DNA of 10,367 nt from JAVEVF01 sp034005175 (GCA_034005175.1 JAVEVF010000064.1:1-10367), one strand, 5' to 3'; positions 1-7,185 are shown, numbered from the stretch's first letter. Notes: generated from the letters alone by a model not told the origin. Program-made: numbers and translations.

Positions 1-3000
1 TCACGCAGGCCGAACAGCAGATGCACGCGCGCGACTGCTCCATCTCGCCCTCCGCGTCCGCACATCTGATTGAACTCGATGTCGTTGAAGGGCAGATGGT
101 ACAGGACCACATGTCGCACGTCGGGGATGTTCACACCTTCGCCGAACGCACTTGTCGCCACTACCACGCTCAGCTCACCGGCCCTGAACGCACGCTCCAC
201 CGCGTGGCGCGCCGAACGCGCAAGGCCGCCGTTGTAGAAAGCCACACCCATGGCGATCGCAGGCGCCTTCTTGCGAAGCATGCGTGCGAGGCGCACGGAC
301 TGTTCGCGGGAGTTCACGTACACGATGACCTTCTCGCCGCGCGAGGCAAGCGACGCCAGGTACGCATCCTTGTCCGAAAGGCCTCGGCGGTCCTCGACAA
401 GCAGGTTCTCTCGCACCGTCGGATCGGTCACTACCGACGTGATACCCAGCGAGGAGATGATGGCATCTGAGACAGCATCGCCCGCCGTGGCTGTCACCGC
501 AAGGACAGACACCTCCCCGAGCACGGCGAAGGCCTCGCCAAGCTGCGTATAGGCGGGCCGATGTCCCGCGCGAGCCGTGCCGACGTGGTGCGCCTCGTCC
601 ACAACCGCGAACCGGATGCGGCCCGTCGCCGCGAACCTCTGCGCGTGGAAGGCCAGGAACTCCGGCGTAGTGAGCACGATATCGACTGCACCGCCGCGCA
701 GTGCGGCAAACACCTCATCTCGCGCTGCTGGGGATGACTCGCCGGTAAGCGTGCGCACACCTATCCCGACTCGTGCCATGGCTTCTTCGAGGTGAAACGC
801 CTGATCCGCGACGAGTGCGCGCAAAGGAAACACGAAGACGGATGCACCGCCCTCACGCAGCGAGGTGCGGGCGGCATGCAGGTGAAATATGAGCGATTTG
901 CCGCGGCCGGTAGCCATCACCGTCAAGCACCGTTTCCCTGCTGCCAGCTCATCGAGTGCGCGTTGCTGAGCGTCATGCAGGCTGCCCCCACCGAGGAACT
1001 CGCGCACCAGCTCACGATCGGCAGCATCAGGCGGCAGGGCCGCGAGTTCCTCGCGCCTGCGGGCTGCCATCTCCTGCGCGATGGTCCCGTTGGCGCCCGG
1101 GCGACGCATCACCAAGATGTTCACTCCGAATGCCCCGCTGCCCGCACCGCCCGTGACATCCACGACTTCGATGTCGTATTCCACACCCGCGTCAAGGACA
1201 GGGGCAAGTACGCCCGCGAGCCTGCGGTTAAAGAAACCGACATGCGTCCCGAACGGGTCGTGAAGCGCGATGGCGTTTGGGTCGTGAGGGTTGTCTGGTT
1301 CACGGACGGCGCGCAACGCCATCCCTGCCATGAGTTGCTCGACGACCTCCTGGCGCCCCTCGAACGTCACTCCGACGAGCTTGGTGTGAAACGACTCCGC
1401 CTCCTCGATACCGACGTATTCCTCCCGCGCGAGGATCTCATCCGCACGAGCGAAGAGGTCCTCGACGAATTCGGCGGCGGGTGAGTAACCCTCGTGCTCG
1501 TGCATGGCGACGTCTCGCACCAGCATCTGCACACGCTTGCGGCCACGCCACTCATCAGCCTGGACTTCGAAGGCGAGGTCTACGGCTGCATCATGATCTG
1601 CCAGACGGTCGATATCCGCGCAGCGAAAGGCGATCGCAGACACAGAGTCTGTACCATCATATGCCGAGAACCGCAGGTGATCCGATGAAGCACCCACACG
1701 CTCTCGGCCAGACATGAACACGCCACCTACACAAAACACCGGGCGGGGGTTTCCCGAGCCAAACGGCTCAAGCGCGGAGACCTCCGCCGCGAGGTCAAGA
1801 CCCACCTCTCGGAGGGCTATCTCCGCATCGGCATGGCGTTCGATCACGAACTGCTCGGCAGGAAGGCCGGCCAGGTGCGCAAGGAACCGCTCGCGAAACT
1901 CACCGATGCGTTCAACATCCATGGTAAGCCCCACGGCAGCCTTGTGCCCTCCGAAGCGCACGAGCATGTCTTCTGCCGAGGACACCGCTGCATGAAGGTC
2001 GACCGACCCTGCCGAGCGGCCCGAGCCTTTCGCGTAACCGCCTTCTATCGCAAGAAGCACCACCGGCACGCCGAACCTGCGGGCGAGCCTCGAAGCCACG
2101 ATGCCTTTGACTCCCTCGTGCCAACCCTCGCCCGCCAGCACGAGGCCGCGGTCGCCGGGGGAGAACATCCGCTCGGCAAGAGCCGTCGCAGCGTTGGCGA
2201 GATCCTGCTCGATGGCCTGCCGAGCGCGGTTGTGTGCGTCAAGCTCGCGCGCGAGGCTCTCCGCACGCAAGGGGTCATCGGTCATGAGCAGCTCGAGGGC
2301 TACCTCGGGATCGGCCATCCGCCCTGCGGCATTGAGGCGCGGGGCGAGCTGGTACGCTATCGCGTCAGAGGTAAGCGTCTGCAGATCGGTGGAGGCTACC
2401 GCCGCCAGCGCTGAGATGCCCGCCCGCGCTCCCTGGCGTGTGCGTGCGAGGCCATCGGCGACAAGCGCGCGATTCTCCCCGAACAGCGGCACCATGTCCG
2501 CCACCGTCCCCAGCATCGCAAGGTCCGTGAACTCCCGCCATACGTGATCGAGGCCAAGCAAGTCCCCAACGGCCTGGACGAGCTTGAGCGCGACCCCCGC
2601 TCCGGCGAGGTCACACGAACCGCACGCGGGGTCGAGTTTGGGATTGGCGACAGCCACATCAACCGGCACAGCCTCCCCGGGCTCATGGTGATCGGTTACA
2701 ACCACATCGATGCCCGCCGCCTTAAGCTCGGCGACTTCTTGCGCAGAAGACACGCCACAGTCCACGGTGATGACGAGCGAAGGCGCTCGTCGCATCAACC
2801 GCTCAACCGATTGAGCGGTAAGCCCGTATCCTTCTCGAAACCGGTGTGGCACCGTGGCAGTCACCTCTGCACCCAGCGCGCCAAGCCCGCGTGCGGCGAC
2901 GGCCGCAGACGAGATCCCATCGAGGTCGAAGTCGCCGAATACGACGATGCGCTCACCCTCACGCACCGCACGCGCTACACGCTTAGCCGCCTGCATCATT

Positions 3001-3218
3001 CCAGGAATGTGCAGGGGATCATCCCAATCACGAGCAAGGTCGGGCTTCAGAAAGCGCCACGCATCCTCACCATCGGTGATATGGCGCGCGACGAGGATGC
3101 GCGCAACGATAGGTGAGAGTCCCGTGGCATGCACAAGCGCTGCCACCGCGCTCTCGTCAACGCCTGCAGGCGCGAACGCTCGCGCTCGGCATCCTTGCAC
3201 ATGAGTCGATAGGGTCAT
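1..3218 (-). CDS. recJ: RecJ exonuclease-HIRAN-RecQ-like helicase fusion (3' end cut by window edge)
   Basis: This frame has no stop from the ATG at 3218 to the left edge (at least 1072 codons), where it is cut. Residues 1-570 are RecJ, the 5'-3' single-strand DNA exonuclease of recombination and mismatch repair. Visible motifs are GDFDLDG (95-101), VDCG (152-155), TDHH (175-178), AGAGVALKL (205-213), LGTVADMVP (236-244), LAPRLNAAGRM (291-301), GWHEGVKGIVASR (365-377), FGGHKAAVG (422-430) and EPFGSGNP (484-491), so all metal-ligand motifs look intact. Residues about 606-704 are a HIRAN domain (VGVTFEGRQ, REPDNPHDPNAIAL, HVGFFNRRLA). Residues about 745-1072 are a RecQ-like SF2 helicase: ATGRGKS (769-775), DEAH (874-877), TAT (909-911), FGEGVNIPDVR (1025-1035) and QMCGRGGRDG (1051-1060). 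Ordinary RecJ is about 550-800 residues, so this is roughly twice the usual length. An AGGA lies 7 nt before the ATG. The gene follows secF by 74 bp and may share its transcript. Whether RQC or HRDC domains follow cannot be seen. Confidence 0.95.
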   Translation of the reverse strand, partial: MTLSTHVQGCRARAFAPAGVDESAVAALVHATGLSPIVARILVARHITDGEDAWRFLKPDLARDWDDPLHIPGMMQAAKRVARAVREGERIVVFGDFDLDGISSAAVAARGLGALGAEVTATVPHRFREGYGLTAQSVERLMRRAPSLVITVDCGVSSAQEVAELKAAGIDVVVTDHHEPGEAVPVDVAVANPKLDPACGSCDLAGAGVALKLVQAVGDLLGLDHVWREFTDLAMLGTVADMVPLFGENRALVADGLARTRQGARAGISALAAVASTDLQTLTSDAIAYQLAPRLNAAGRMADPEVALELLMTDDPLRAESLARELDAHNRARQAIEQDLANAATALAERMFSPGDRGLVLAGEGWHEGVKGIVASRLARRFGVPVVLLAIEGGYAKGSGRSAGSVDLHAAVSSAEDMLVRFGGHKAAVGLTMDVERIGEFRERFLAHLAGLPAEQFVIERHADAEIALREVGLDLAAEVSALEPFGSGNPRPVFCVGGVFMSGRERVGASSDHLRFSAYDGTDSVSAIAFRCADIDRLADHDAAVDLAFEVQADEWRGRKRVQMLVRDVAMHEHEGYSPAAEFVEDLFARADEILAREEYVGIEEAESFHTKLVGVTFEGRQEVVEQLMAGMALRAVREPDNPHDPNAIALHDPFGTHVGFFNRRLAGVLAPVLDAGVEYDIEVVDVTGGAGSGAFGVNILVMRRPGANGTIAQEMAARRREELAALPPDAADRELVREFLGGGSLHDAQQRALDELAAGKRCLTVMATGRGKSLIFHLHAARTSLREGGASVFVFPLRALVADQAFHLEEAMARVGIGVRTLTGESSPAARDEVFAALRGGAVDIVLTTPEFLAFHAQRFAATGRIRFAVVDEAHHVGTARAGHRPAYTQLGEAFAVLGEVSVLAVTATAGDAVSDAIISSLGITSVVTDPTVRENLLVEDRRGLSDKDAYLASLASRGEKVIVYVNSREQSVRLARMLRKKAPAIAMGVAFYNGGLARSARHAVERAFRAGELSVVVATSAFGEGVNIPDVRHVVLYHLPFNDIEFNQMCGRGGRDGAVARVHLLFGLR

Positions 3219-3234
3219 CTCAGCATCCTAGCAG

Positions 3235-3264
3235 GGAGGGCCGACACATTCGTGCCAGCCCTCC
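3235..3264 (-). promoter_or_regulatory. Hairpin in the secF-recJ gap
   Basis: Read on the minus strand, two 13-nt arms (GGAGGGCTGGCAC and GTGTCGGCCCTCC) flank a 4-nt GAAT loop. The stem has eleven Watson-Crick pairs and two G-U pairs. It starts 28 nt after the secF stop and ends 4 nt before the AGGA of the recJ ribosome-binding site. No T-run follows, so it does not look like a classical intrinsic terminator. An intercistronic attenuator, processing or mRNA-stability element, or translational control of recJ, are alternatives. The structure is plain in the sequence; the role is inferred. Confidence 0.55.
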
Positions 3265-3292
3265 ACAACGATCACAGACAACGAGGCATGTA

Positions 3293-4201
3293 TCACGCCG
3301 GTCCGTATCTCTTTGCGAGCGCACGGAATTTCGGCTCGCGCTCCTTCCAGGCGACGTACAGCGGCGTAGCCACTGCAACCGAGGAGTACACACCCAGCAC
3401 CATGCCGATGACGAGCGCGAACGCGAAGTCCGCAAGGGTCGGCCCGCCGAACAGCAACAGCATGATTGGCGGGATGATCGATGTGATAGAAGTGTTGAGC
3501 GAGCGCACGATCACCTGGTTCAGGGAGCGGTTAGCCATGGCGGTGAAGGTGCTCTTGGTGAGGCCTTTGGCGTTCTCCCGGATGCGGTGGAACACGACGA
3601 TGGTGTCATAGAGCGAGTAACCGAGGATCGTCAGCAGAGCCGCGATGGTGTTAGGGGTGACCTCACGCCCCACCAGTGCGTATACGCCGAGCACGATGAG
3701 AACGTCGTGGACGAGACCACCCACAGCGACGAGGGACATCTTGTACTCGTAGCGAACCGAGATGTACAGCAGAATGGCCGCGAACGACATGGAAAGCGCG
3801 ATCAGCGCTGATCGCGTGACGTTGCGCCCCCATCCCGGTCCGATGGTGGAGACATCAGCGTCTTCGCTGGAAAGGTTCAGCGTCTTCAGCACCTCGAGAT
3901 ACGTCCGATTGGCCACATCCGGGTCGTTTTCGGACGTGCGGACGATGAAGCCTTCTCCCTCGGTGGACTGCACCTGGATGCCGGTTGCATCAGCCGCTTC
4001 GAAGGCATCACGCACGTCGCCTTCGCTCAGACCAGGCGCTGAGCTGATGTTCACCACGGTGCCACCTTGGAACTCGATGCCGAAGGACAGGCCGCGCACC
4101 GCGAGCACCCCGATCGCCAGCACCACCAGGACAGCTGAGACGATGAGGAAGATCTTGCTGTGTCCGAGGAAGTCGATCTCGCGCCTACGCATCTGCCTCA
4201 C
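3293..4201 (-). CDS. secF: Protein translocase subunit SecF
   Basis: SecF pairs with SecD in the cytoplasmic membrane. The pair uses the proton gradient to pull translocating polypeptides through SecYEG on the outer face. The 302-residue product has the family layout: a first membrane segment (about 17-35), the GIEFQGGT motif (41-48), a periplasmic-type P4 region (about 55-125), and five further membrane segments between about 131 and 282. The conserved signature GYSLYDTIVVFHRIREN (194-210) and the RSLNTSITSIIPP stretch (233-245) are present. The frame opens with GTG at 4201, overlapping secD by 17 bp. The in-frame ATG at 4192 (8-bp overlap, 299 residues) is an equally good start, and neither has a well-spaced Shine-Dalgarno. 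The overlap implies translational coupling with secD. Confidence 0.96.
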   Translation of the reverse strand: MRQMRRREIDFLGHSKIFLIVSAVLVVLAIGVLAVRGLSFGIEFQGGTVVNISSAPGLSEGDVRDAFEAADATGIQVQSTEGEGFIVRTSENDPDVANRTYLEVLKTLNLSSEDADVSTIGPGWGRNVTRSALIALSMSFAAILLYISVRYEYKMSLVAVGGLVHDVLIVLGVYALVGREVTPNTIAALLTILGYSLYDTIVVFHRIRENAKGLTKSTFTAMANRSLNQVIVRSLNTSITSIIPPIMLLLFGGPTLADFAFALVIGMVLGVYSSVAVATPLYVAWKEREPKFRALAKRYGPA

Positions 4202-5462
4202 CGCCCTTCATGCCAAAGAAACGGGGCATCTTCGGCACCAGCGTCTCGGCAAGGGTGACGACGACCGAGCGCGACCAAAACACCATAGTCACGACATCGA
4301 TGGACAGACCGATCATGAGTGTGAGCGCGAATCCGCGCACCGGCCCGATGGCGAAGAGGTACAACATCAAAGCAGACACGAATGTCACGAGGTCAGCATC
4401 GATGCTCGTGCCGATCGCGTGTACTGTCCCGTGTCGCGCGGCCGAGCGATATGTCTTGCCCTCGGCGACCTCTTCTTTGAACCGCTCGATCATGAGGATC
4501 TCCGAGTCGGTAGTAAGGCCGATCGTGAGCACGATGCCAGCGATACCCGGTAGCGTGAGCGCGAACCACCCGAACGTGGAGAGCACCGAAAGCGCCCCGA
4601 GGAACATGGATGCCGAGAGGCTTAGCGCAAACCAGCTTGCAAGACCGAAACCACGATAGAACGCAACGAGGTACAAGCCCACGCATAGCAGCCCCGCAAG
4701 CCCTGCGTACAAACCCTTGTGAAGCGCGTCCTGGCCGAGCGTGGGCCCTACGACGCGCGACTCGTTGAACTCAAGCGTCACAGGCAACGCCCCGGTCTCA
4801 AGAACCGTCTTCAAACGGCGTGCCTCCTCAGGAGTGAAGCTGCCGCTGATAGCCGTCCGCCCTCCGGTGATTCGCTCACGCACGACGGGGGCGGACTCCA
4901 CCTTGCCGTCAAGCACGATGGCAATCTGCTGACCGACGTGCGTTCCGGTGATCTCCGCCCAGGCCGCCGTACCCTCGGCGTTAAACGTCACGTCGACCTC
5001 GATCTCGTTGTTCTGAGGGTTAGTCCCGATCGTGGCGCTTGTGATGACATCGCCGGTCAGCAGCACGTCGCCAACGGTCACCTCGCCCGTTGCAGGATCA
5101 CTGCCCGTCACTTCGCGAATCTCCAGCTGCCCGGTCGAGCCAAGAGCGTCCAGCGCTTCTTGAGCGTTGGCGATCCCAGGCAACTGCACGAGTATCGAGT
5201 CTGAGCCTTGACGCTGAATCGTGACTTCAGAAGCACCGAGTTTGTCCACGCGGTTGCGTACGATGAGCTCGGCACGGTCCATAGCTTCACTGGTCACGGG
5301 GTTATCTGCCGTGCCTTTGGCAGTGAGGATGACCGAAAGGCCGCCTTGGATGTCAAGGCCCTGGGTGATCTTTTCGGAGGGCGGCCAGAACTTCCACCAG
5401 GCCAGTGCCACAAGCACCAGCACGAACGCCATCGAGAGCAGGTTGCGTTGCCTGGGATCCAT
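4185..5462 (-). CDS. secD: Protein translocase subunit SecD
   Basis: SecD is the large partner of SecF in the proton-driven late step of Sec export. The 425-residue product has a first membrane segment (about 10-26), GLDIQGGLSVIL (35-46), a P1 region containing VDKLGASEVTIQRQGSDSI (72-90) and VQLPGIANAQEAL, then LETGALPV (221-228) and VGPTLGQDAL (238-247). Five membrane segments follow from about 246 to 400. The fourth-segment signature reads LPGIAGIVLTIGLTTDSEIL (304-323). Most bacteria have AVDAN here; the key acidic residue (D319) is kept, and the T-x-D-S form recalls actinobacterial SecD. I chose ATG 5462 because AGGAAGG lies 7 nt upstream; an in-frame GTG at 5492 would add 10 residues but lacks such a site. 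The gene is 119 bp after yajC and overlaps secF. Confidence 0.96.
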   Translation of the reverse strand: MDPRQRNLLSMAFVLVLVALAWWKFWPPSEKITQGLDIQGGLSVILTAKGTADNPVTSEAMDRAELIVRNRVDKLGASEVTIQRQGSDSILVQLPGIANAQEALDALGSTGQLEIREVTGSDPATGEVTVGDVLLTGDVITSATIGTNPQNNEIEVDVTFNAEGTAAWAEITGTHVGQQIAIVLDGKVESAPVVRERITGGRTAISGSFTPEEARRLKTVLETGALPVTLEFNESRVVGPTLGQDALHKGLYAGLAGLLCVGLYLVAFYRGFGLASWFALSLSASMFLGALSVLSTFGWFALTLPGIAGIVLTIGLTTDSEILMIERFKEEVAEGKTYRSAARHGTVHAIGTSIDADLVTFVSALMLYLFAIGPVRGFALTLMIGLSIDVVTMVFWSRSVVVTLAETLVPKMPRFFGMKGGEADA

Positions 5463-5469
5463 ATCGTCG

Positions 5470-5476
5470 CCTTCCT
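5470..5476 (-). promoter_or_regulatory. Ribosome-binding site that fixes the secD start
   Basis: AGGAAGG on the minus strand stands 7 nt before the ATG at 5462. It argues against the longer GTG start at 5492, for which this site would be inside the coding region. Confidence 0.75.
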
Positions 5477-5502
5477 GGGCTTGGAGACACACTGAATCAA
5501 AA

Positions 5503-5541
5503 CGACTCGATACCGTGTATCACTTCGGTTGACACGAGTCG
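5503..5541 (-). terminator. Possible weak terminator or attenuator between yajC and secD
   Basis: On the minus strand CGACTCG (5541-5535) and CGAGTCG (5509-5503) form a perfect 7-bp stem. An inner ACCG/CGGT pairing can add a second helix, and TTTT follows the distal arm directly. The stem is short with a large interior and the T-run is only four bases, so termination would be partial at best. It could lower secDF expression relative to yajC. The repeat is seen; the role is inferred. Confidence 0.3.
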
Positions 5542-5581
5542 AGTACCGCTCACGGGGTGCAATGGGATTGCGCTGCCCGTA

Positions 5582-5926
5582 TCACTCAGAATCAGAATCG
5601 GAGGATTTGCTGGCCTCGCCTGTCTCGGCGGGCTCGGCATTGTCCGTCACTTGTTCAGGTTTCGCGCTCCTGCGGCCAATCGCGGACTTCTCAAAGACGA
5701 GCTCGGTGTCTCCGGCCACCCGCACGGTGACAAGGGCGCCTTCAATCGCACTGACCGTGCCATGCAGGCCACCGATCGTGATGATCTCGTCTCCCACCGC
5801 AAGGGAGGCCATCAGCTCCCGAACCTGCTTGCTGCGTTGCATCTGCGGGCGAATGATGAGCAAGTAGAAAGCCACGACGAGAACGCCGAGATAGATCAGC
5901 CCACCGGAACCCTGCAAACCCTGCAT
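5582..5926 (-). CDS. yajC: Preprotein translocase accessory subunit YajC
   Basis: YajC is a small single-pass inner-membrane protein that associates with SecDF and SecYEG. The 114-residue product has a short outward N-terminus, one membrane helix (about 9-25) ending in the typical IIRPQMQR stretch (24-31), and the conserved cytoplasmic beta domain with VGDEIITIGGLHGTV (44-58) and a following VRVAGDTELVFEKSAI. The last 30 or so residues are a low-complexity acidic and serine-rich tail (SKSSDSDSE at the end), longer than in many YajC proteins. GGAGG lies 6 nt before the ATG. It sits 90 bp after tgt and 119 bp before secD, the usual position for this family. Confidence 0.95.
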   Translation of the reverse strand: MQGLQGSGGLIYLGVLVVAFYLLIIRPQMQRSKQVRELMASLAVGDEIITIGGLHGTVSAIEGALVTVRVAGDTELVFEKSAIGRRSAKPEQVTDNAEPAETGEASKSSDSDSE

Positions 5927-5962
5927 CGGGTACCTCCGTCACACCTAGATTCCACTAGAAAT

Positions 5963-5982
5963 GCCGCTGCGCCTCGCGCGGC
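5963..5982 (-). other. Hairpin in the yajC leader
   Basis: On the minus strand GCCGCGCG pairs with CGC-A-GCGGC (one bulged A) around a 3-nt AGG loop, followed by ATTTCT. It sits 34 nt after the tgt stop and 36 nt before the yajC start. It resembles a weak terminator or attenuator, but the T-run is too short to call termination. GC-rich sequence makes such short stems common by chance. Confidence 0.3.
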
Positions 5983-6016
5983 CGCAACTATATATGGTAC
6001 CACCGAACCTCACGGC

Positions 6017-7138
6017 TCAGTAGTCATCTGCTCCCGGTCCTGACATCCAATCACTCAGGAACTCACCGTACCTCCCTTGCTCGACAGCGATGCGGGCACG
6101 CGCGGTGAGGTCGAGAAGGAACGCGAGATTGTGCACCGAGAGCAAGACCGAGCCCAGCATCTCCTTCATGACGATAAGATGCCGCAGATATGCGCGCGAA
6201 TAGCCTGTACAGGTCGGGCAGGGGCAGCTGGGATCAAGAGGGCCGAAGTCACGGGTGTAGCGGGCGTTCTTCAGGTTCATGCGCCCCTGGGACGAGAGCG
6301 CCGTGCCGGTACGCGCCGTGCGCGTCGGCAAGACACAGTCGAACATATCCACACCCAGCCCGATCGCCTGCAGCATCGAGGTGGGTGTGCCCACTCCCAT
6401 GAGATAGCGTGGGCGATCGGCTGGCAGAGCCGCTGCCACCGGAGCGAGACTCTCAAGCATCACATCCTGGGATTCCCCCACCGAGTACCCCCCGATGCCG
6501 TAGCCGGGAAACCCCATCTCGGCCGTACGCTCGACACTCTCTGCACGCAGGTGCGGATACACGCCACCCTGCACGATGCCGAAGAGCGCCTGGGTCTGTG
6601 ATGTGTGTACATCCTTGCATCTCCGCGCCCACTGCGCGGAGAGATCGACCGCTCTGGCCACGCTTCGTTCATCAGCTGTGTGCGCAGGGCAGACATCGAG
6701 CGCCATAGCGATGTCCGCTCCCAGTGCCATCTGGACAGCCATGTTGTCCTCAGGTGTCCATCGATGCCAGATGCCATCCACGATACTGCGAAAGCGAACG
6801 CCGTCATCGTCGATGTCAATCGTGTCGGCAAGCGAGAATATCTGGAAACCACCTGAATCGGTGAGGATGGCGCGATCCCAGTTCATGAACGAGTGCAGCC
6901 CGCCCGCCTCGGCGACAAGCTCGTGCCCCGGTCGCAAGAACAGGTGGTAGGTGTTCGCGAGTACGACCTGCGCCCCGATCTCGGCGAGCTGCGCGGCAGT
7001 GACGCCCTTGACCGTCCCGCGCGTGCCGACCGGCATGAAGACCGGCGTCTCGATGGGGCCGTGTGACGTCATGAACGTGCCCCGACGCGCCGAAGTCGAG
7101 CGGTCGGTGGCTATGAGGCGGAAATCGAACGGCTGCAT
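6017..7138 (-). CDS. tgt: tRNA-guanine transglycosylase (queuine/preQ1 inserting)
   Basis: Tgt exchanges guanine 34 of tRNA-Asp, -Asn, -His and -Tyr for preQ1, committing those tRNAs to queuosine. The 373-residue length is typical of the bacterial enzyme. Visible are PVFMPVGTRGTVKG (32-45), ANTYHL (61-66), LTDSGGFQIFSL (92-103, with D94 the expected base-recognition/general acid-base residue), GYGIGGYSVGE (212-222), MGVGTP (247-252), and VDMFDCVLPTR (263-273) with nucleophile D264. The zinc site C305-x-C307-x2-C310 plus H336 has the family spacing. It acts before QueA and QueH, whose genes lie just upstream beyond the sigma module. There is no clear Shine-Dalgarno before the ATG at 7138; the -10-like TAGAAT only 6 nt upstream suggests a leaderless mRNA. 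Confidence 0.97.
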   Translation of the reverse strand: MQPFDFRLIATDRSTSARRGTFMTSHGPIETPVFMPVGTRGTVKGVTAAQLAEIGAQVVLANTYHLFLRPGHELVAEAGGLHSFMNWDRAILTDSGGFQIFSLADTIDIDDDGVRFRSIVDGIWHRWTPEDNMAVQMALGADIAMALDVCPAHTADERSVARAVDLSAQWARRCKDVHTSQTQALFGIVQGGVYPHLRAESVERTAEMGFPGYGIGGYSVGESQDVMLESLAPVAAALPADRPRYLMGVGTPTSMLQAIGLGVDMFDCVLPTRTARTGTALSSQGRMNLKNARYTRDFGPLDPSCPCPTCTGYSRAYLRHLIVMKEMLGSVLLSVHNLAFLLDLTARARIAVEQGRYGEFLSDWMSGPGADDY

Positions 7139-7140
7139 TA

Positions 7141-7181
7141 TGTGATTCTAGCAGCACTTCGCCTGCGCTATGCTGTGATTC
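7141..7181. repeat. Direct repeat TGTGATTC, two copies 33 bp apart
   Basis: The 8-mer TGTGATTC occurs at 7141-7148 and again at 7174-7181 in the divergent tgt/sigma gap. The 33-bp period is close to three turns of the helix, as for paired binding sites on one face. The first copy overlaps the putative tgt -10 box. No binding protein can be named. Confidence 0.35.
7145..7150 (-). promoter_or_regulatory. Candidate -10 box for a leaderless tgt transcript
   Basis: TAGAAT (minus strand) matches TATAAT in five of six positions and ends 6 nt before the tgt ATG. Transcription would begin at or next to the A of the start codon. No convincing -35 hexamer was found 16-18 bp upstream, so the call rests on the -10 and the missing ribosome-binding site. 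Leaderless genes of this kind are frequent in Actinomycetota. Confidence 0.4.
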
Positions 7182-7185
7182 AAGT

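Noticed and set aside
792..3116. Long plus-strand open frames (792-1484, 1833-2414, 2544-3116) opposite recJ
   Set aside because: They read codon-for-codon opposite a frame that carries intact RecJ, HIRAN and helicase motifs. Their products are rich in Arg, His and Pro with no recognisable domain, as expected of antisense frames in GC-rich DNA.
3113..3811. Plus-strand 232-codon frame spanning the secF-recJ gap
   Set aside because: It crosses the 3' part of secF and the 5' end of recJ in antisense, has no family features, and no ribosome-binding site is evident.
3762..4553. Plus-strand 263-codon frame opposite secF/secD
   Set aside because: It is antisense to well-supported membrane protein genes and its translation has no domain or membrane pattern.
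5984..6002. TATATA-like -10 box for a separate yajC promoter
   Set aside because: It is the only AT-rich patch between tgt and yajC, but no -35-like hexamer lies at suitable spacing, so cotranscription with tgt is the simpler reading.
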